Part shown: in pieces, positions 45,404 through 54,152 of the stretch
Layout: every line of letters begins with the position of its first letter
How positions within the stretch are numbered: position 1 is the stretch's first letter
Made by a program: the position numbers and the translations under genes
The notes under the pieces: generated by a model
The model's database searches: none
What the model was told of the DNA's origin: nothing
Seen by the model: the letters and a program-made list of their open reading frames with translations, nothing else
Assembly: GCA_016194935.1 (NCBI GenBank)
Contig: JACQAO010000068.1
Location: 1 to 64,000 of the forward strand
DNA: 64,000 nt
Source: Betaproteobacteria bacterium
GTDB taxonomy: Bacteria; Pseudomonadota; Gammaproteobacteria; Burkholderiales; Rhodocyclaceae
Reading direction: 5' to 3'

Positions 45404-45877
45404 TCAGGCGTTGAATAAGCCGCGCAACTTCTCCAGAAAAGCCGCCGCCGCTTTGTCGCCCTCCGCCGGCGCCCATGTTGCGCGCTCCTCCGGGGTCAGC
45501 GCCAGGTACGGCCCGGCCTTGGCTTCCAGGAACACCGTGGCGGGCTCTATCGCCACCAGGGTGTGCCAGGTTCCGTGCGGAATATCCACACCGCAGCTTG
45601 CGCCGTTCGCCGCGAGCAGGGCGGTCTGTGTCACCACGCCTGCGTCATCGAAAATCACCAGGCCCAGGCTGCCGCGCAACACGATCATGGTCTCGTCCTT
45701 GCGGGGATCGAGATGACGATGCGGAGCGATGTAGGAATCCGGCTCGATGGCGTTGAGCAGACGGTGCGCGGGAAAGTCGTCGGTCGGGTGAAGGTTGCGG
45801 TTCTTGCGCCGGCGCGGGCTGGCTTGCGCTTCGCGGCTGACTGCGTCGAGCAGTTGGGTGTCGATCAGGCGGATCAT
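45404..45877 (-). CDS. WbuC-family cupin-fold protein
   Basis: About 157 residues of a small cupin. Metal-binding histidine signatures are seen in APHRHLDPRKDETMIVLRG and in the second motif IPHGTWHTLVA. WbuC-like proteins lie in or near O-antigen clusters in some bacteria, but no such cluster is here and the reaction is unknown. ATG 45877 lies 12 bp after the dnaE stop; no strong ribosome site is visible, so translation may be coupled to dnaE. Confidence 0.8.
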   Translation of the reverse strand: MIRLIDTQLLDAVSREAQASPRRRKNRNLHPTDDFPAHRLLNAIEPDSYIAPHRHLDPRKDETMIVLRGSLGLVIFDDAGVVTQTALLAANGASCGVDIPHGTWHTLVAIEPATVFLEAKAGPYLALTPEERATWAPAEGDKAAAAFLEKLRGLFNA

Positions 45878-45888
45878 GAAATCATGGC

Positions 45889-48800
45889 TTACGAATACAC
45901 CACGTTGACGTTCTCCGCCGACAGCCACTCGTGCAGCGCGTCCAGCAATGCATCGTCGAGGCGCACCCGCCAGGCGTCGGGCAGACCCAGCTCGACCTCG
46001 GCGGCGGCGTTGCGGTAACTCAGCCGCACCGGGCAGGCACCGTTGCCGGGGTTTCCGGGGTTACCGGAGTTACGATAAGGCGCCAACAGCTTGCGCAGTT
46101 TCTCCGCATCGGCCTGGCCGTTCAACGCCAGGCGCAGCACCCTGGCGTAACGGCCGCGCGCTTCGCCCAGGGTCAGCAGCTTGTCGGCGACGACACGCAG
46201 GCCGCCGTTAAAGTCGTCGCGCGTCACTTTGCCTTCGACCAGCAGCAACTCGTCTTCCTTGATCTTGGCGCGCTCGGCTTCGAACAGTTCGTTGAACACC
46301 GTGACTTCGAGTTGCGCGCTGGCGTCGTCGAGCATGACGATGGCCATTTTGCCGCGCCGGGTCATCTGGGTGCGCGTAGCCACCACAATGCCGGCCAGCA
46401 GGGTTGGTTCGCGCTGAGCTTCGAGTTGCGCCAGCGATCTTTTGACGAAGGGTGCAAGCTCGGCGCGATAAGCGTGGTAGGGGTGGCCGGACAGAAAAAA
46501 ACCGAGCGCCTGTTTCTCGTTCAGCAGGCGCTCGCGCTCGCTCCACGGCGCTGCCTCGACGTAGCGCGGCGCCTGGGTTCCATCGCCGCCGGCGTCGTCG
46601 AACAGGCCGCTCTGACTGGCGTGGCGTTCTGCCTGCTCGGCGGCTTCCAGCGCCACGCCGACCGAGGCGAGCAGCTTGGCGCGCTGGCTGTCGAGGCTGT
46701 CGAAAGCGCCAGCACGGATCAGCGCCTCGATGACGCGGCGGTTGACCGTGCGCTTGTCGATGCGGCGGCAAAACTCGAACAGGTCCACGAACGGGCCGCT
46801 GCTGTTGGCTCCCTCGCGCGCCTTGAGGATCGCGCCGAGCGCCGACTCGCCGGTACCCTTGAGGGCGCCGAGGCCGTAGCGAATGGTTTTGGCATCGACC
46901 GGCTCGAAGCGTATGCCGCCGGCATTGATGTCGGGCGGCAGGAAGGTGATGCCGTTGGCGATGCTGTCCTGGTGGAAGAACTGAACTTTATCGGTGTCGG
47001 CCATTTCCGAAGACAAGGTCGCCGCCATGAAGGCCGCCGGATGGTAATGCTTGAGCCAGGCCGTCTGGAATGCCACCAGCGCATAAGCAGCGGAGTGGGA
47101 TTTGTTGAAGCCATAGCCGGCAAACTTCTCCATGGTGTCGAAAATTTCGTTTGCCTGCGCGGCGGGGATATTGTTCCCGGCGGCGCCCGCAACGAACACT
47201 TCCCGCTGCTGATCCATCTCCTTCTTGTTCTTCTTGCCCATCGCCCGGCGCAGGATATCGGCGCCGCCCAATGAGTAGTTTGCCGCTACCTGCGCAGTCT
47301 GCATCACCTGCTCCTGGTACACCATGATGCCATAGGTATTGGACAACACTTTTTCCAGGCAGGGATGCGGATAGAACACCCGCTCACGGCCATGCTTGCG
47401 GTTGATGAAGGTGGGAATAAATTCCATCGGGCCCGGCCGAAACAGCGCGTTCAGTGCAATCAGGTCCTCCAGGCAGTCGGGCCGCGCTTTCACCAGGGCG
47501 TCCTTCATGCCGCCGGATTCGAACTGGAAAATCGCCGTGGTATTGGCGGTCTTGAAAATATGTTCATAGACCGGCTTGTCATCGAGGCTCAAGGTTTCCA
47601 GGTCGATGGTGACGCCTTCGAGACGGCGCACGGAGGCTACCGTTTCCGCAAGAATGGTCAGGGTGCGCAGACCAAGAAAGTCGAACTTGACCAAGCCAAC
47701 CTTCTCCACATCGTCTTTGTCGAACTGGCTGACCACCGCATTCGCCTCGCCGGCCACCGCGCCCTGCGCGGAATACAAGGGGCAGAAATCGGTCAGCTTG
47801 CCCGGCGCGATCAGCACCCCGCCGGCATGCATGCCGACGTTGCGCGTCAAGCCCTCCAGCCGTTCCGCCAGTGTCCACAGCTCGCGCAGCTCTTCCTCCT
47901 GCTCGACGCGCTGGCGGATGACGGGTTCCTTCTCGCGCGCCTGCGCCAGCGTGATGCCCAACTCATTGGGGATCAGCTTGGCGAATTGATCGACGAAGTT
48001 GAACGGCAAATCGAGCACTCTGCCAACATCGCGGATTACCGCCTTGGTGGCCATGGTGCCGAAAGTGGCGATCTGCGAAACGGCGTGCGCGCCGTATTTG
48101 TTCTTGACGTAATCGATCACCCGGTCGCGGCCTTCCTGGCAGAAGTCGATATCGAAGTCGGGCATCGACACCCGCTCCGGGTTGAGGAAGCGCTCGAACA
48201 GCAGGGCGTACTTGAGCGGGTCCAGATCGGTAATGCCCAGCGCATAAGCCGCCAGCGAGCCGGCCCCGGAGCCGCGCCCAGGGCCGACCGGCACGCCATT
48301 GTGTTTGGCCCAGTTGATAAAGTCGGCGACGATCAGAAAGTAGCCGGCGTAACCCATCTTGTGGATGGTGCTGATCTCGAACGCCAGGCGTTGCTGATAT
48401 TCCGGGCGCTTGGCTGCGCGCACGGCATCATCTGGATAGAGCTGCGCCAGGCGCTGTTCCAGCCCCTCCGCCGCTTGCTGCGCCAGGTAATCCTCCAGAG
48501 TCACCCCTGGGGGCGTGGGAAATTGCGGCAGTTTGTTGTTGCCCAGCTCGATGGAAAGATTGCAGCGGCGCGCGATCTCCACAGAATTTTCCAGCGCTTC
48601 GGGCAGGTCGGCGAACAACGCGCACATCTCCGCCTGGGATTTGAAATACTGCTCTTCGGTGAATAACTTGGGCCGGCGCGTATCGGCCAGCACATAGCCT
48701 TCGGCGATGCAGACGCGCGCCTCGTGGGCCTTGAAGTCGTCGCGCGCCATGAACTGCACCGGGTGCGTCGCCACCAGCGGCAATTTCAACTTGCCGGCCA

Positions 48801-49428
48801 ACGCGACACTTAACGACACCAGCGCTTCGGCATGAGGCTGGCCGTAGCGTTGCACTTCGAGATAGTAGCCGCCGGGAAAAGCGTCAGCCCATTCGCCTGC
48901 GCGCGCTTCCGCCTGCGCCTCTTTGCCGGCCAGCAACAGTTGGCCGACATCGCCGAAATGCGCGCCAGACAGGGCGATCAACCCGGCGTTGTCGCCGCCG
49001 CAAAGATCGGCGCGGCTGATTTCGGCGCGGCCATGCCGGCGCGGCCCGAGGTAGGCCGCGCTCAGCAGATCGCACAGACGCTGGTAACCGGCGCGGTTCT
49101 TCGCCAGCAGCAGCAAGCGAGCAGCGCAATCGCGCCCGGGTTCGTTTGATCCGGCGTGCAAGCCTGTACCCCCTGGGGCATAAACGCCGCCGACGCTATC
49201 CGTCACCCATACTTCGCAGCCGATGACGGCCTTGACCCCGGCGCTGCGCGCCGCGCTGTAGAACTTGACCATGCCGAACAGGTTGGCGAGATCGGTCAGC
49301 GCCAGCGCCGGCATCGCATCCTCCGCCGCGCGCGCCACGGCGGCGTCGAGCCGGACGATGCCGTCGCTGATCGAGTACTCGCTATGCAGCCGGAGATGGA
49401 TGAACTGCGGAAGGTGCGGAGAGGACAT
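45889..49428 (-). CDS. dnaE: DNA polymerase III alpha subunit DnaE
   Basis: The 1179-residue replicative polymerase. An N-terminal PHP domain (FIHLRLHSEYSISDGIV in part), the polymerase core with catalytic aspartates in PDFDIDFCQEGRD, a helix-hairpin-helix region, an OB domain (about 970-1070) and a C-terminal tau-binding segment are in the normal order. ATG 49428 gives the usual length; a longer frame has no support. Near the C-terminus a 9-bp array encodes NPG triplets in a linker. The gap to the next gene (49429-49460) is short. Confidence 0.97.
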   Translation of the reverse strand: MSSPHLPQFIHLRLHSEYSISDGIVRLDAAVARAAEDAMPALALTDLANLFGMVKFYSAARSAGVKAVIGCEVWVTDSVGGVYAPGGTGLHAGSNEPGRDCAARLLLLAKNRAGYQRLCDLLSAAYLGPRRHGRAEISRADLCGGDNAGLIALSGAHFGDVGQLLLAGKEAQAEARAGEWADAFPGGYYLEVQRYGQPHAEALVSLSVALAGKLKLPLVATHPVQFMARDDFKAHEARVCIAEGYVLADTRRPKLFTEEQYFKSQAEMCALFADLPEALENSVEIARRCNLSIELGNNKLPQFPTPPGVTLEDYLAQQAAEGLEQRLAQLYPDDAVRAAKRPEYQQRLAFEISTIHKMGYAGYFLIVADFINWAKHNGVPVGPGRGSGAGSLAAYALGITDLDPLKYALLFERFLNPERVSMPDFDIDFCQEGRDRVIDYVKNKYGAHAVSQIATFGTMATKAVIRDVGRVLDLPFNFVDQFAKLIPNELGITLAQAREKEPVIRQRVEQEEELRELWTLAERLEGLTRNVGMHAGGVLIAPGKLTDFCPLYSAQGAVAGEANAVVSQFDKDDVEKVGLVKFDFLGLRTLTILAETVASVRRLEGVTIDLETLSLDDKPVYEHIFKTANTTAIFQFESGGMKDALVKARPDCLEDLIALNALFRPGPMEFIPTFINRKHGRERVFYPHPCLEKVLSNTYGIMVYQEQVMQTAQVAANYSLGGADILRRAMGKKNKKEMDQQREVFVAGAAGNNIPAAQANEIFDTMEKFAGYGFNKSHSAAYALVAFQTAWLKHYHPAAFMAATLSSEMADTDKVQFFHQDSIANGITFLPPDINAGGIRFEPVDAKTIRYGLGALKGTGESALGAILKAREGANSSGPFVDLFEFCRRIDKRTVNRRVIEALIRAGAFDSLDSQRAKLLASVGVALEAAEQAERHASQSGLFDDAGGDGTQAPRYVEAAPWSERERLLNEKQALGFFLSGHPYHAYRAELAPFVKRSLAQLEAQREPTLLAGIVVATRTQMTRRGKMAIVMLDDASAQLEVTVFNELFEAERAKIKEDELLLVEGKVTRDDFNGGLRVVADKLLTLGEARGRYARVLRLALNGQADAEKLRKLLAPYRNSGNPGNPGNGACPVRLSYRNAAAEVELGLPDAWRVRLDDALLDALHEWLSAENVNVVYS
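46046..46072. repeat. 9-bp tandem repeat, three copies, in dnaE
   Basis: The units ccggggttt, ccggggtta and ccggagtta follow each other in exact register. On the coding strand they give Asn-Ser/Pro-Gly triplets (NSGNPGNPGNG) in the linker before the last domain of the polymerase. Confidence 0.9.
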
Positions 49429-49460
49429 AGCACCGCATTTTACTCCCCGCAAAGGATCGG

Positions 49461-50405
49461 CTAAGCGTTTTGTGCCAGATCGTCCAGCGCCTGCGCCAAT
49501 GCTTCGGGCAGGGGCGTGTGTGCGATCTTTCCAAGCAGTGCGCGCAGCGACGCATCCTCCAGGACGTGCGGACGTTGCCACAGATAACGCATTGCCAGAG
49601 TGGCTTTCATCATCGGCGCAAACGGCGCGATCAATCTGACGATGCCCCAGGGAAATGCACTCAGCCGCAGCGATTTTCCGCTCGCCTGCTGCATTGCGCT
49701 ATGCAGTTCGCTGCCGGTAATCGCATGCCCGCCGAAATGGAAGCGTTGCGCGCCCCGCAGCTGCTTGCGTTGTTCGGCCAGGCGCACAAACACCTGAGCC
49801 AGGTCGGGCAGATAGGCCCAGGAATGAACTTGATCGGTGGGGCCGGGATACACCAGTTTTCCCTTGGACAAAGACTTGACGATGACCAGATCAAACCACG
49901 CGCCACGCGCCGCGCCACCGAAAAAATCGCCGGCCCGCACCACCACGCTATTCACCCCGCGTGCTGCGGCGGCCTGCATCTGTTGCTCGATCTCGATGCG
50001 GATGCGTGCCTTGGGGTTATCGGAAATCTCCGGCGTAGCGGTAGTCAGACGCGGCGGAAGGTTTTTTCCGAAGTTGTACACGTTGCCGGGAAACATCAGC
50101 AGCGCGCCGCTGACTTCGGTCGCGGCCAGTGCATTGGCCGCCAGAGGGCGCGCCTGCCGCTCCCAATCGGTATACAACGGGTTGAGGGCGTTGATGATCA
50201 CATCCACTCCCTGCGCAGCGCGCGCCACCTCCGCCGCCTGTAGCGCATCACAGCACACGCCGGTGACGCCGGCGGGCCAGCGCGCATCCGGTCGCCGCGA
50301 CTGCGCCCGGACATGCCAGCCCGCAGTGACGAATGCAGCGGTGACGGCTTGGCCAAAACGTCCATGCGCGCCGAGTATCAATACTGTTGGGATTGAAGCA
50401 GTCAT
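49461..50405 (-). CDS. NmrA/epimerase-type NAD(P)-binding oxidoreductase
   Basis: 314 residues of the atypical short-chain dehydrogenase/NmrA group. The Rossmann motif is LILGAHGRFGQAV near residue 8. There is no clear YxxxK catalytic pair, so it may be a sensor or an unusual reductase. ATG 50405 has GAGGAG upstream; a longer frame running over the divergent gene is a shadow. It is divergent from a LysR regulator, the standard layout for a LysR-controlled target. Confidence 0.8.
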   Translation of the reverse strand: MTASIPTVLILGAHGRFGQAVTAAFVTAGWHVRAQSRRPDARWPAGVTGVCCDALQAAEVARAAQGVDVIINALNPLYTDWERQARPLAANALAATEVSGALLMFPGNVYNFGKNLPPRLTTATPEISDNPKARIRIEIEQQMQAAAARGVNSVVVRAGDFFGGAARGAWFDLVIVKSLSKGKLVYPGPTDQVHSWAYLPDLAQVFVRLAEQRKQLRGAQRFHFGGHAITGSELHSAMQQASGKSLRLSAFPWGIVRLIAPFAPMMKATLAMRYLWQRPHVLEDASLRALLGKIAHTPLPEALAQALDDLAQNA

Positions 50406-50493
50406 GTGGAACTCCTCAAAGGATGTGAGAAGGCATTCTTGCCAGATTGCACTTATGGCACAATCCGCATATCTTGATGCCATGTATGCATAA

Positions 50494-51408
50494 ATGAATA
50501 GCCAGCCCACGCCTTCGCCGACCACGCAAGCTTTTGACTGGAACCTGATCAGGGCATTTCTGGCGGTGGTGGAAAGCGGCTCGTTGACCGGCGCGGCCAA
50601 AATCCTGGCCGCCAGCCAGCCGACCCTCAGCCGCCAGATCGGCGAACTGGAACTGCGGGTCGGCGCGGCCCTGTTTGAGCGCGTTGCGCGCGGACTGCGC
50701 CTCACCCAGGCAGGCGAGGCTCTGGTAGCGCCGGCACGGCAGATGCAGTTGGCGGCGCAGGCGCTCTCACTGACCGCCCTGGGGCAGTCGCAGCAAGTGG
50801 CCGGCACGGTGCGCCTCACCGCCAGCGAAATGACTTCGGCCTATTTGTTGCCGGAGATACTGGCCGGGCTGCGGCGGGCGCAACCGGAAATCCAGATCGA
50901 ACTGGTGGCCTCAAACCGCATCGAGAACCTGCTGGAACGCCAGGCCGACATCGCCATCCGCCACACCCGCCCCAGCCAGGGCGGCTTGATTGCGCGGCGC
51001 ATCGGCGAGCTGGGCATGGGCGCTTACGCCAGCGCCGAATATCTGGCGCGGGTCGGCGGCAAGGTGGATGCCAGGCGCCCGCAGGCCTACGACTGGATCG
51101 GTTACGACAGCACCGATTTGCTGCTGCGCGGCTTCCGCAAGGCGGGCATTCCTGTAAGCCGTGAATTGTTCGGCTTTCGCTGCGACAATCACATCGTCGA
51201 TTGGGAAGCCGCCGTGGCCGGCGTGGGGATCGGCTTCGCTCCCAACGTAACAGCTAAACGCTGGCCGAAAATGCGTTCGGTCTTGCCGAAAAAAATGGTG
51301 CCGCCGATGCCGGTATGGCTCACCGTGCACCGCGAGTTGCGCAGCAGCTTGCGCATCCAGCGGGTGTTCGATGCTTTGGCGGCGGGGTTGCTGCGGCTGG
51401 TGGACTAG
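50494..51408 (+). CDS. LysR-family transcriptional regulator
   Basis: 304 residues. The winged helix reads GSLTGAAKILAASQPTLSRQ near residues 29-48. The co-inducer domain follows (VRLTASEMTSAYLLPEIL). It is divergent from the NmrA-like gene, with an 88-bp gap that contains ATC-N13-GAT-like and TTGATGCCATGTATGCA sequences fitting a LysR box poorly. Autoregulation and control of the neighbour are likely. It ends overlapping the convergent parA-like gene by 4 bp. Confidence 0.9.
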   Translation: MNSQPTPSPTTQAFDWNLIRAFLAVVESGSLTGAAKILAASQPTLSRQIGELELRVGAALFERVARGLRLTQAGEALVAPARQMQLAAQALSLTALGQSQQVAGTVRLTASEMTSAYLLPEILAGLRRAQPEIQIELVASNRIENLLERQADIAIRHTRPSQGGLIARRIGELGMGAYASAEYLARVGGKVDARRPQAYDWIGYDSTDLLLRGFRKAGIPVSRELFGFRCDNHIVDWEAAVAGVGIGFAPNVTAKRWPKMRSVLPKKMVPPMPVWLTVHRELRSSLRIQRVFDALAAGLLRLVD

Positions 51409-52055
51409 CGGGCGTCGTTCAGGGGGCGGGTGGTCCATTCAAAAATCGGCTGCCACTGCTCCCAGTCTTTCTCGGCGCGCGAAGGCGGAAAATCGAAAAT
51501 GGTCAGGCCATGCGCCGCCGCCTGCACATAGTTCTGGGTGTCGCGCAAACAGGTCAGCACCGGCAGCCCTTGCGTCTCCAGAAAACGCTCCAGCTCGTGC
51601 GAAGCGCGGGTGCGCGCGTCGACGCGCATCCCCACCACGGCGATGAAAGCTTCGTGGCGGCGCACCGCCTTCTCTTCGAGGAGTTCGTCGAGAAACGCGC
51701 GGGTCGCCAGGATGTCGAACAGCGAGGGTTGCAGCGGCACAATCACGCGCTGCACCAGTTTCAGCACCTGGGCGAGTTTCTTGCCGTGCAATCCAGCCGG
51801 CGTGTCGAGCACCACATGCGTAGTCCCCCTCGGCGGTCGCGCCGGCTGATCCTCCTGCAACTCCCAACTGGCGATGTGCGGCAGGGACGGCGAGCGCAGT
51901 TTCAGCCATTCACGCGCCGATTGCTGGCGGTCGATATCGCCCAGCATGACGCGCTGCCCCTGTAGTGCGAACCAGCCGGCAAGATTGGTCGCCAGCGTGC
52001 TCTTGCCTGCCCCTCCCTTGGGATTGGCGATGAGAAAGGATTGCATGTCATTCAC
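51405..52055 (-). CDS. ParA/MinD-family ATPase (orphan)
   Basis: 216 residues. The deviant Walker A is NPKGGAGKSTLATNLAG, residues about 10-26. The switch aspartates are in LGDIDRQQSARE and HVVLDTPAG. No parB gene or parS site is nearby, so it is an orphan family member, perhaps positioning a protein complex in the cell. The start could be ATG 52055 or 52046. It lies 12 bp downstream of the quinone oxidoreductase stop on the same strand. Confidence 0.88.
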   Translation of the reverse strand: MNDMQSFLIANPKGGAGKSTLATNLAGWFALQGQRVMLGDIDRQQSAREWLKLRSPSLPHIASWELQEDQPARPPRGTTHVVLDTPAGLHGKKLAQVLKLVQRVIVPLQPSLFDILATRAFLDELLEEKAVRRHEAFIAVVGMRVDARTRASHELERFLETQGLPVLTCLRDTQNYVQAAAHGLTIFDFPPSRAEKDWEQWQPIFEWTTRPLNDAR

Positions 52056-52067
52056 AGTGCACCTCGC

Positions 52068-53042
52068 TTATGGCAACAAAACAGTTGAGCCTGTGGTCTT
52101 GCGTCCGCCCAGATCGGCATGGGCCTGGGCTGCATCTTTCAACGCATAGATCTGGTGAACTTCGATTTTTACCTTGCCCGCGCCGACCATGTCGAACAAC
52201 TCGCCCGCCGACTGCAACAGATCGGCGCGTTTGGCGGTGTAGGTCATTATCGTCGGACGGGTAACAAACAGCGAACCCTTGGGCGAGAGTATACCAAGGT
52301 CGAAAGGCGGCACCGGGCCGGAAGCGCTGCCGAAGCTGACCATCAGGCCTAGCGGTCGCAGGCAGTCGAGCGACGCCATGAAAGTATCCTTGCCGATCGA
52401 GTCATACACCACCGGCACCCCGGCGCCGCCGGTGATTTCCCTGACACGCTGAGTGAAGTTTTCGCGCGTGTACACTATCGTGTGATCGCAACCATGAGCG
52501 CGCGCCAGCTCGGCTTTAGCATCGCTGCCGACGGTGCCGATCACCGTGGCCCCCAGCGCCTTGGCCCACTGGCAGACGATCAGCCCGACGCCGCCGGCTG
52601 CTGCGTGAATCAGGATGGTATCGCCCGGTTGAACAACGTAAGTGCGACGCAACAGGTATTGCGCGGTGATGCCTTGCAGCATCATCGCCGCCGCCTGTTT
52701 GAAGTCGATGGCATCCGGCAGCTTCACCAGCCGGTCAGCAGGAATATTGCGCACCTCGGCGTAAGCACCCAGGGGGCCGCCGGCATAGGCGACGCGGTCG
52801 CCGGGTTTGAGGTCGGTGACGGCACTGCCGGCTGCCTCGACCACACCCGCGCCCTCCAGGCCGATGCCCGAAGGCAGCGGCACAGCATACAGTCCGCTGC
52901 GATGATAAATGTCGATGAAATTGAGGCCGACGGCGTGCTGCCGGATACGCGCCTCGCCGGGCTGAAGCTCGGCCAGCGCGAGCTCTTCCCAGCGCAGCAC
53001 TTCCGGGCCGCCGGTGTGGTGAAAACGGATGGCGTGGTTCAT
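52068..53042 (-). CDS. NADPH:quinone oxidoreductase-like (zeta-crystallin type)
   Basis: 324 residues of the medium-chain dehydrogenase family, zinc-free quinone reductase branch. The N-terminal GroES-like domain contains GIGLEGAGVV. The cofactor motif is AAAGGVGLIVCQWAKALGA, followed by GSDAKAELARAHG. It lacks the zinc cysteines of alcohol dehydrogenases. Such enzymes reduce quinones with NADPH. The TA-like PIN gene begins just upstream on the same strand, 18 bp away. Confidence 0.93.
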   Translation of the reverse strand: MNHAIRFHHTGGPEVLRWEELALAELQPGEARIRQHAVGLNFIDIYHRSGLYAVPLPSGIGLEGAGVVEAAGSAVTDLKPGDRVAYAGGPLGAYAEVRNIPADRLVKLPDAIDFKQAAAMMLQGITAQYLLRRTYVVQPGDTILIHAAAGGVGLIVCQWAKALGATVIGTVGSDAKAELARAHGCDHTIVYTRENFTQRVREITGGAGVPVVYDSIGKDTFMASLDCLRPLGLMVSFGSASGPVPPFDLGILSPKGSLFVTRPTIMTYTAKRADLLQSAGELFDMVGAGKVKIEVHQIYALKDAAQAHADLGGRKTTGSTVLLP

Positions 53043-53060
53043 GCGATTACCTTTCTCTGC

Positions 53061-53441
53061 CTACCAAAAAGCGTGTTCATAATGCGCCTGGATGTTGCGG
53101 TCGGCTGTCAGCAAGGGCGACTCGCCGTGCGCTGCCTGCGCCACGATCAGGCGGTCGAACGGGTCGCGCGTCCAGACTTCGCTGAGCGCCGAGCCGACCA
53201 CCGCCGCAAATGGCAGCTTGCAGGTTTCAAGGTCTACCTCGCGGCGCAGCGTGTCGAGGACGCTTGCTGGCAGGCAGGCAATGCGGCCAATCTCGTGCAG
53301 GTAAGCCATCTCCAATTCGACGATGGGTGAAATCAGCAGCCGCTCCGCCGACTCGACAGCATGCGCTCCCGCTGCCGTCAGTCGCGCCGCGCCATCCTGG
53401 TAAAGCCAGACCAACACATGGGTATCCAGATATAGCACCAT
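53061..53441 (-). CDS. PIN-domain ribonuclease toxin (VapC-like)
   Basis: A 126-residue PIN domain. The acidic metal site is made by Asp in LYLDTHVLVW, Glu in VELEMAYL, Asp in TRDPFDRLIVAQA and Asp in LLTADRNI. PIN toxins cleave RNA. It is 12 bp downstream of a 78-residue gene that fits an antitoxin, giving a typical antitoxin-toxin order. Confidence 0.88.
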   Translation of the reverse strand: MVLYLDTHVLVWLYQDGAARLTAAGAHAVESAERLLISPIVELEMAYLHEIGRIACLPASVLDTLRREVDLETCKLPFAAVVGSALSEVWTRDPFDRLIVAQAAHGESPLLTADRNIQAHYEHAFW

Positions 53442-53453
53442 TGCGGCTCACAT

Positions 53454-53690
53454 TTACACATGCGGCTGCCAGTTCCCTTCCCAGGAGACCTCCGGCAGGT
53501 TTTGTGCGTCGCCGACGATGGCGCCGGGATGGCTGGAGAGCCGCGCCAATCGACCGGTTGGCGTTCCCGGCACGATACGCACCGTCCCGCCCGGGCGTTC
53601 GACCTCAACCGCTACGCCCGAGGCCAGTACCTGATCCAGCGTGCGAAACAGCGAAGCGCGCAAATTTGTGGCAGTAAGGTGAGTAGGCAT
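53454..53690 (-). CDS. Antitoxin of the PIN toxin (Phd/YefM-like)
   Basis: 78 residues. The start (THLTATNLRASLFRTLDQVL) resembles the Phd/YefM N-terminal DNA-binding dimer, and the C-terminal part would wrap the toxin. It directly precedes the PIN gene. A promoter with two flanking GTACAT repeats lies 30-60 bases upstream. Family placement is by pattern and context, not by a decisive motif. Confidence 0.72.
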   Translation of the reverse strand: MPTHLTATNLRASLFRTLDQVLASGVAVEVERPGGTVRIVPGTPTGRLARLSSHPGAIVGDAQNLPEVSWEGNWQPHV

Positions 53691-53715
53691 CGTAAAGCTC
53701 CCTGTGAATGACTTG

Positions 53716-53749
53716 CGTACATCTTATATTTATCGACGTACATTCGCAA
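53716..53749 (-). promoter_or_regulatory. Promoter and likely operator of the PIN toxin-antitoxin operon
   Basis: On the minus strand TTGCGA (53749-53744) and TAAGAT (53726-53721) are 17 bases apart, a fair sigma-70 promoter about 30 bases before the antitoxin start. Two copies of CGTACAT at 53716-53722 and 53737-53743 overlap the promoter and could be antitoxin binding sites. Confidence 0.45.
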
Positions 53750-53751
53750 GC

Positions 53752-54152
53752 GCATCATCGTAAATCAATCAAAGCCACCCCAAGCATTGTGCATCCACAT
53801 CCACCCAACACGAACTGTCCTCGCTTCCCGGAATTCCCGGAATTCCCGGAACACTTCGCAGACCAGGCGGTTGCGGAAGTTGATCCGCCGCGAATGCCGG
53901 GCTGCTCCTGCGCAATGTGTGCACCAAAGCCGCGCCGGCCCGGCGCAACATCGGTGCGGTGCGTAATGTGAGTTCAGAAATGTCGTATGCGCCAGAATTG
54001 ACTATGGCGTCCAAACTCGGGGATACTCCCGGGTGTACGTTTGTTTTAGGCCCAAATAGCGGCCTTCAGGGAGCGCACCGCAAGACTTGCAGGCTAGGTC
54101 CGATGCGTGGAATTTTTAATAAACCAGATAATTCACCGAGGAGTATTTGTAC
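53752..54152. other. Intergenic region before the TonB-dependent receptor
   Basis: About 400 bases without a convincing gene. It holds a three-copy 9-bp repeat (ttcccggaa, 53825-53851). Nothing that matches a Fur box, riboswitch or strong promoter was found ahead of the receptor gene. The last 15 bases carry its ribosome site (GAGGAG). Confidence 0.6.
53825..53851. repeat. 9-bp tandem repeat, three exact copies, intergenic
   Basis: The unit TTCCCGGAA repeats three times without mismatch. The unit is itself a near palindrome, so it could also serve as a protein-binding array. It lies between the toxin-antitoxin promoter and the TonB receptor gene. Confidence 0.95.

Noticed and set aside
49429-49581. 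Upstream extension of dnaE by 51 codons
   Set aside because: The extension has no homology to DnaE N-termini and overlaps the end of the neighbouring gene; ATG 49428 gives the normal start.
50455-50478. TGGCAC followed by GC ahead of the LysR gene as a sigma-54 promoter
   Set aside because: The GG and GC elements are 8 rather than 10 bases apart, which does not fit sigma-54 promoters.
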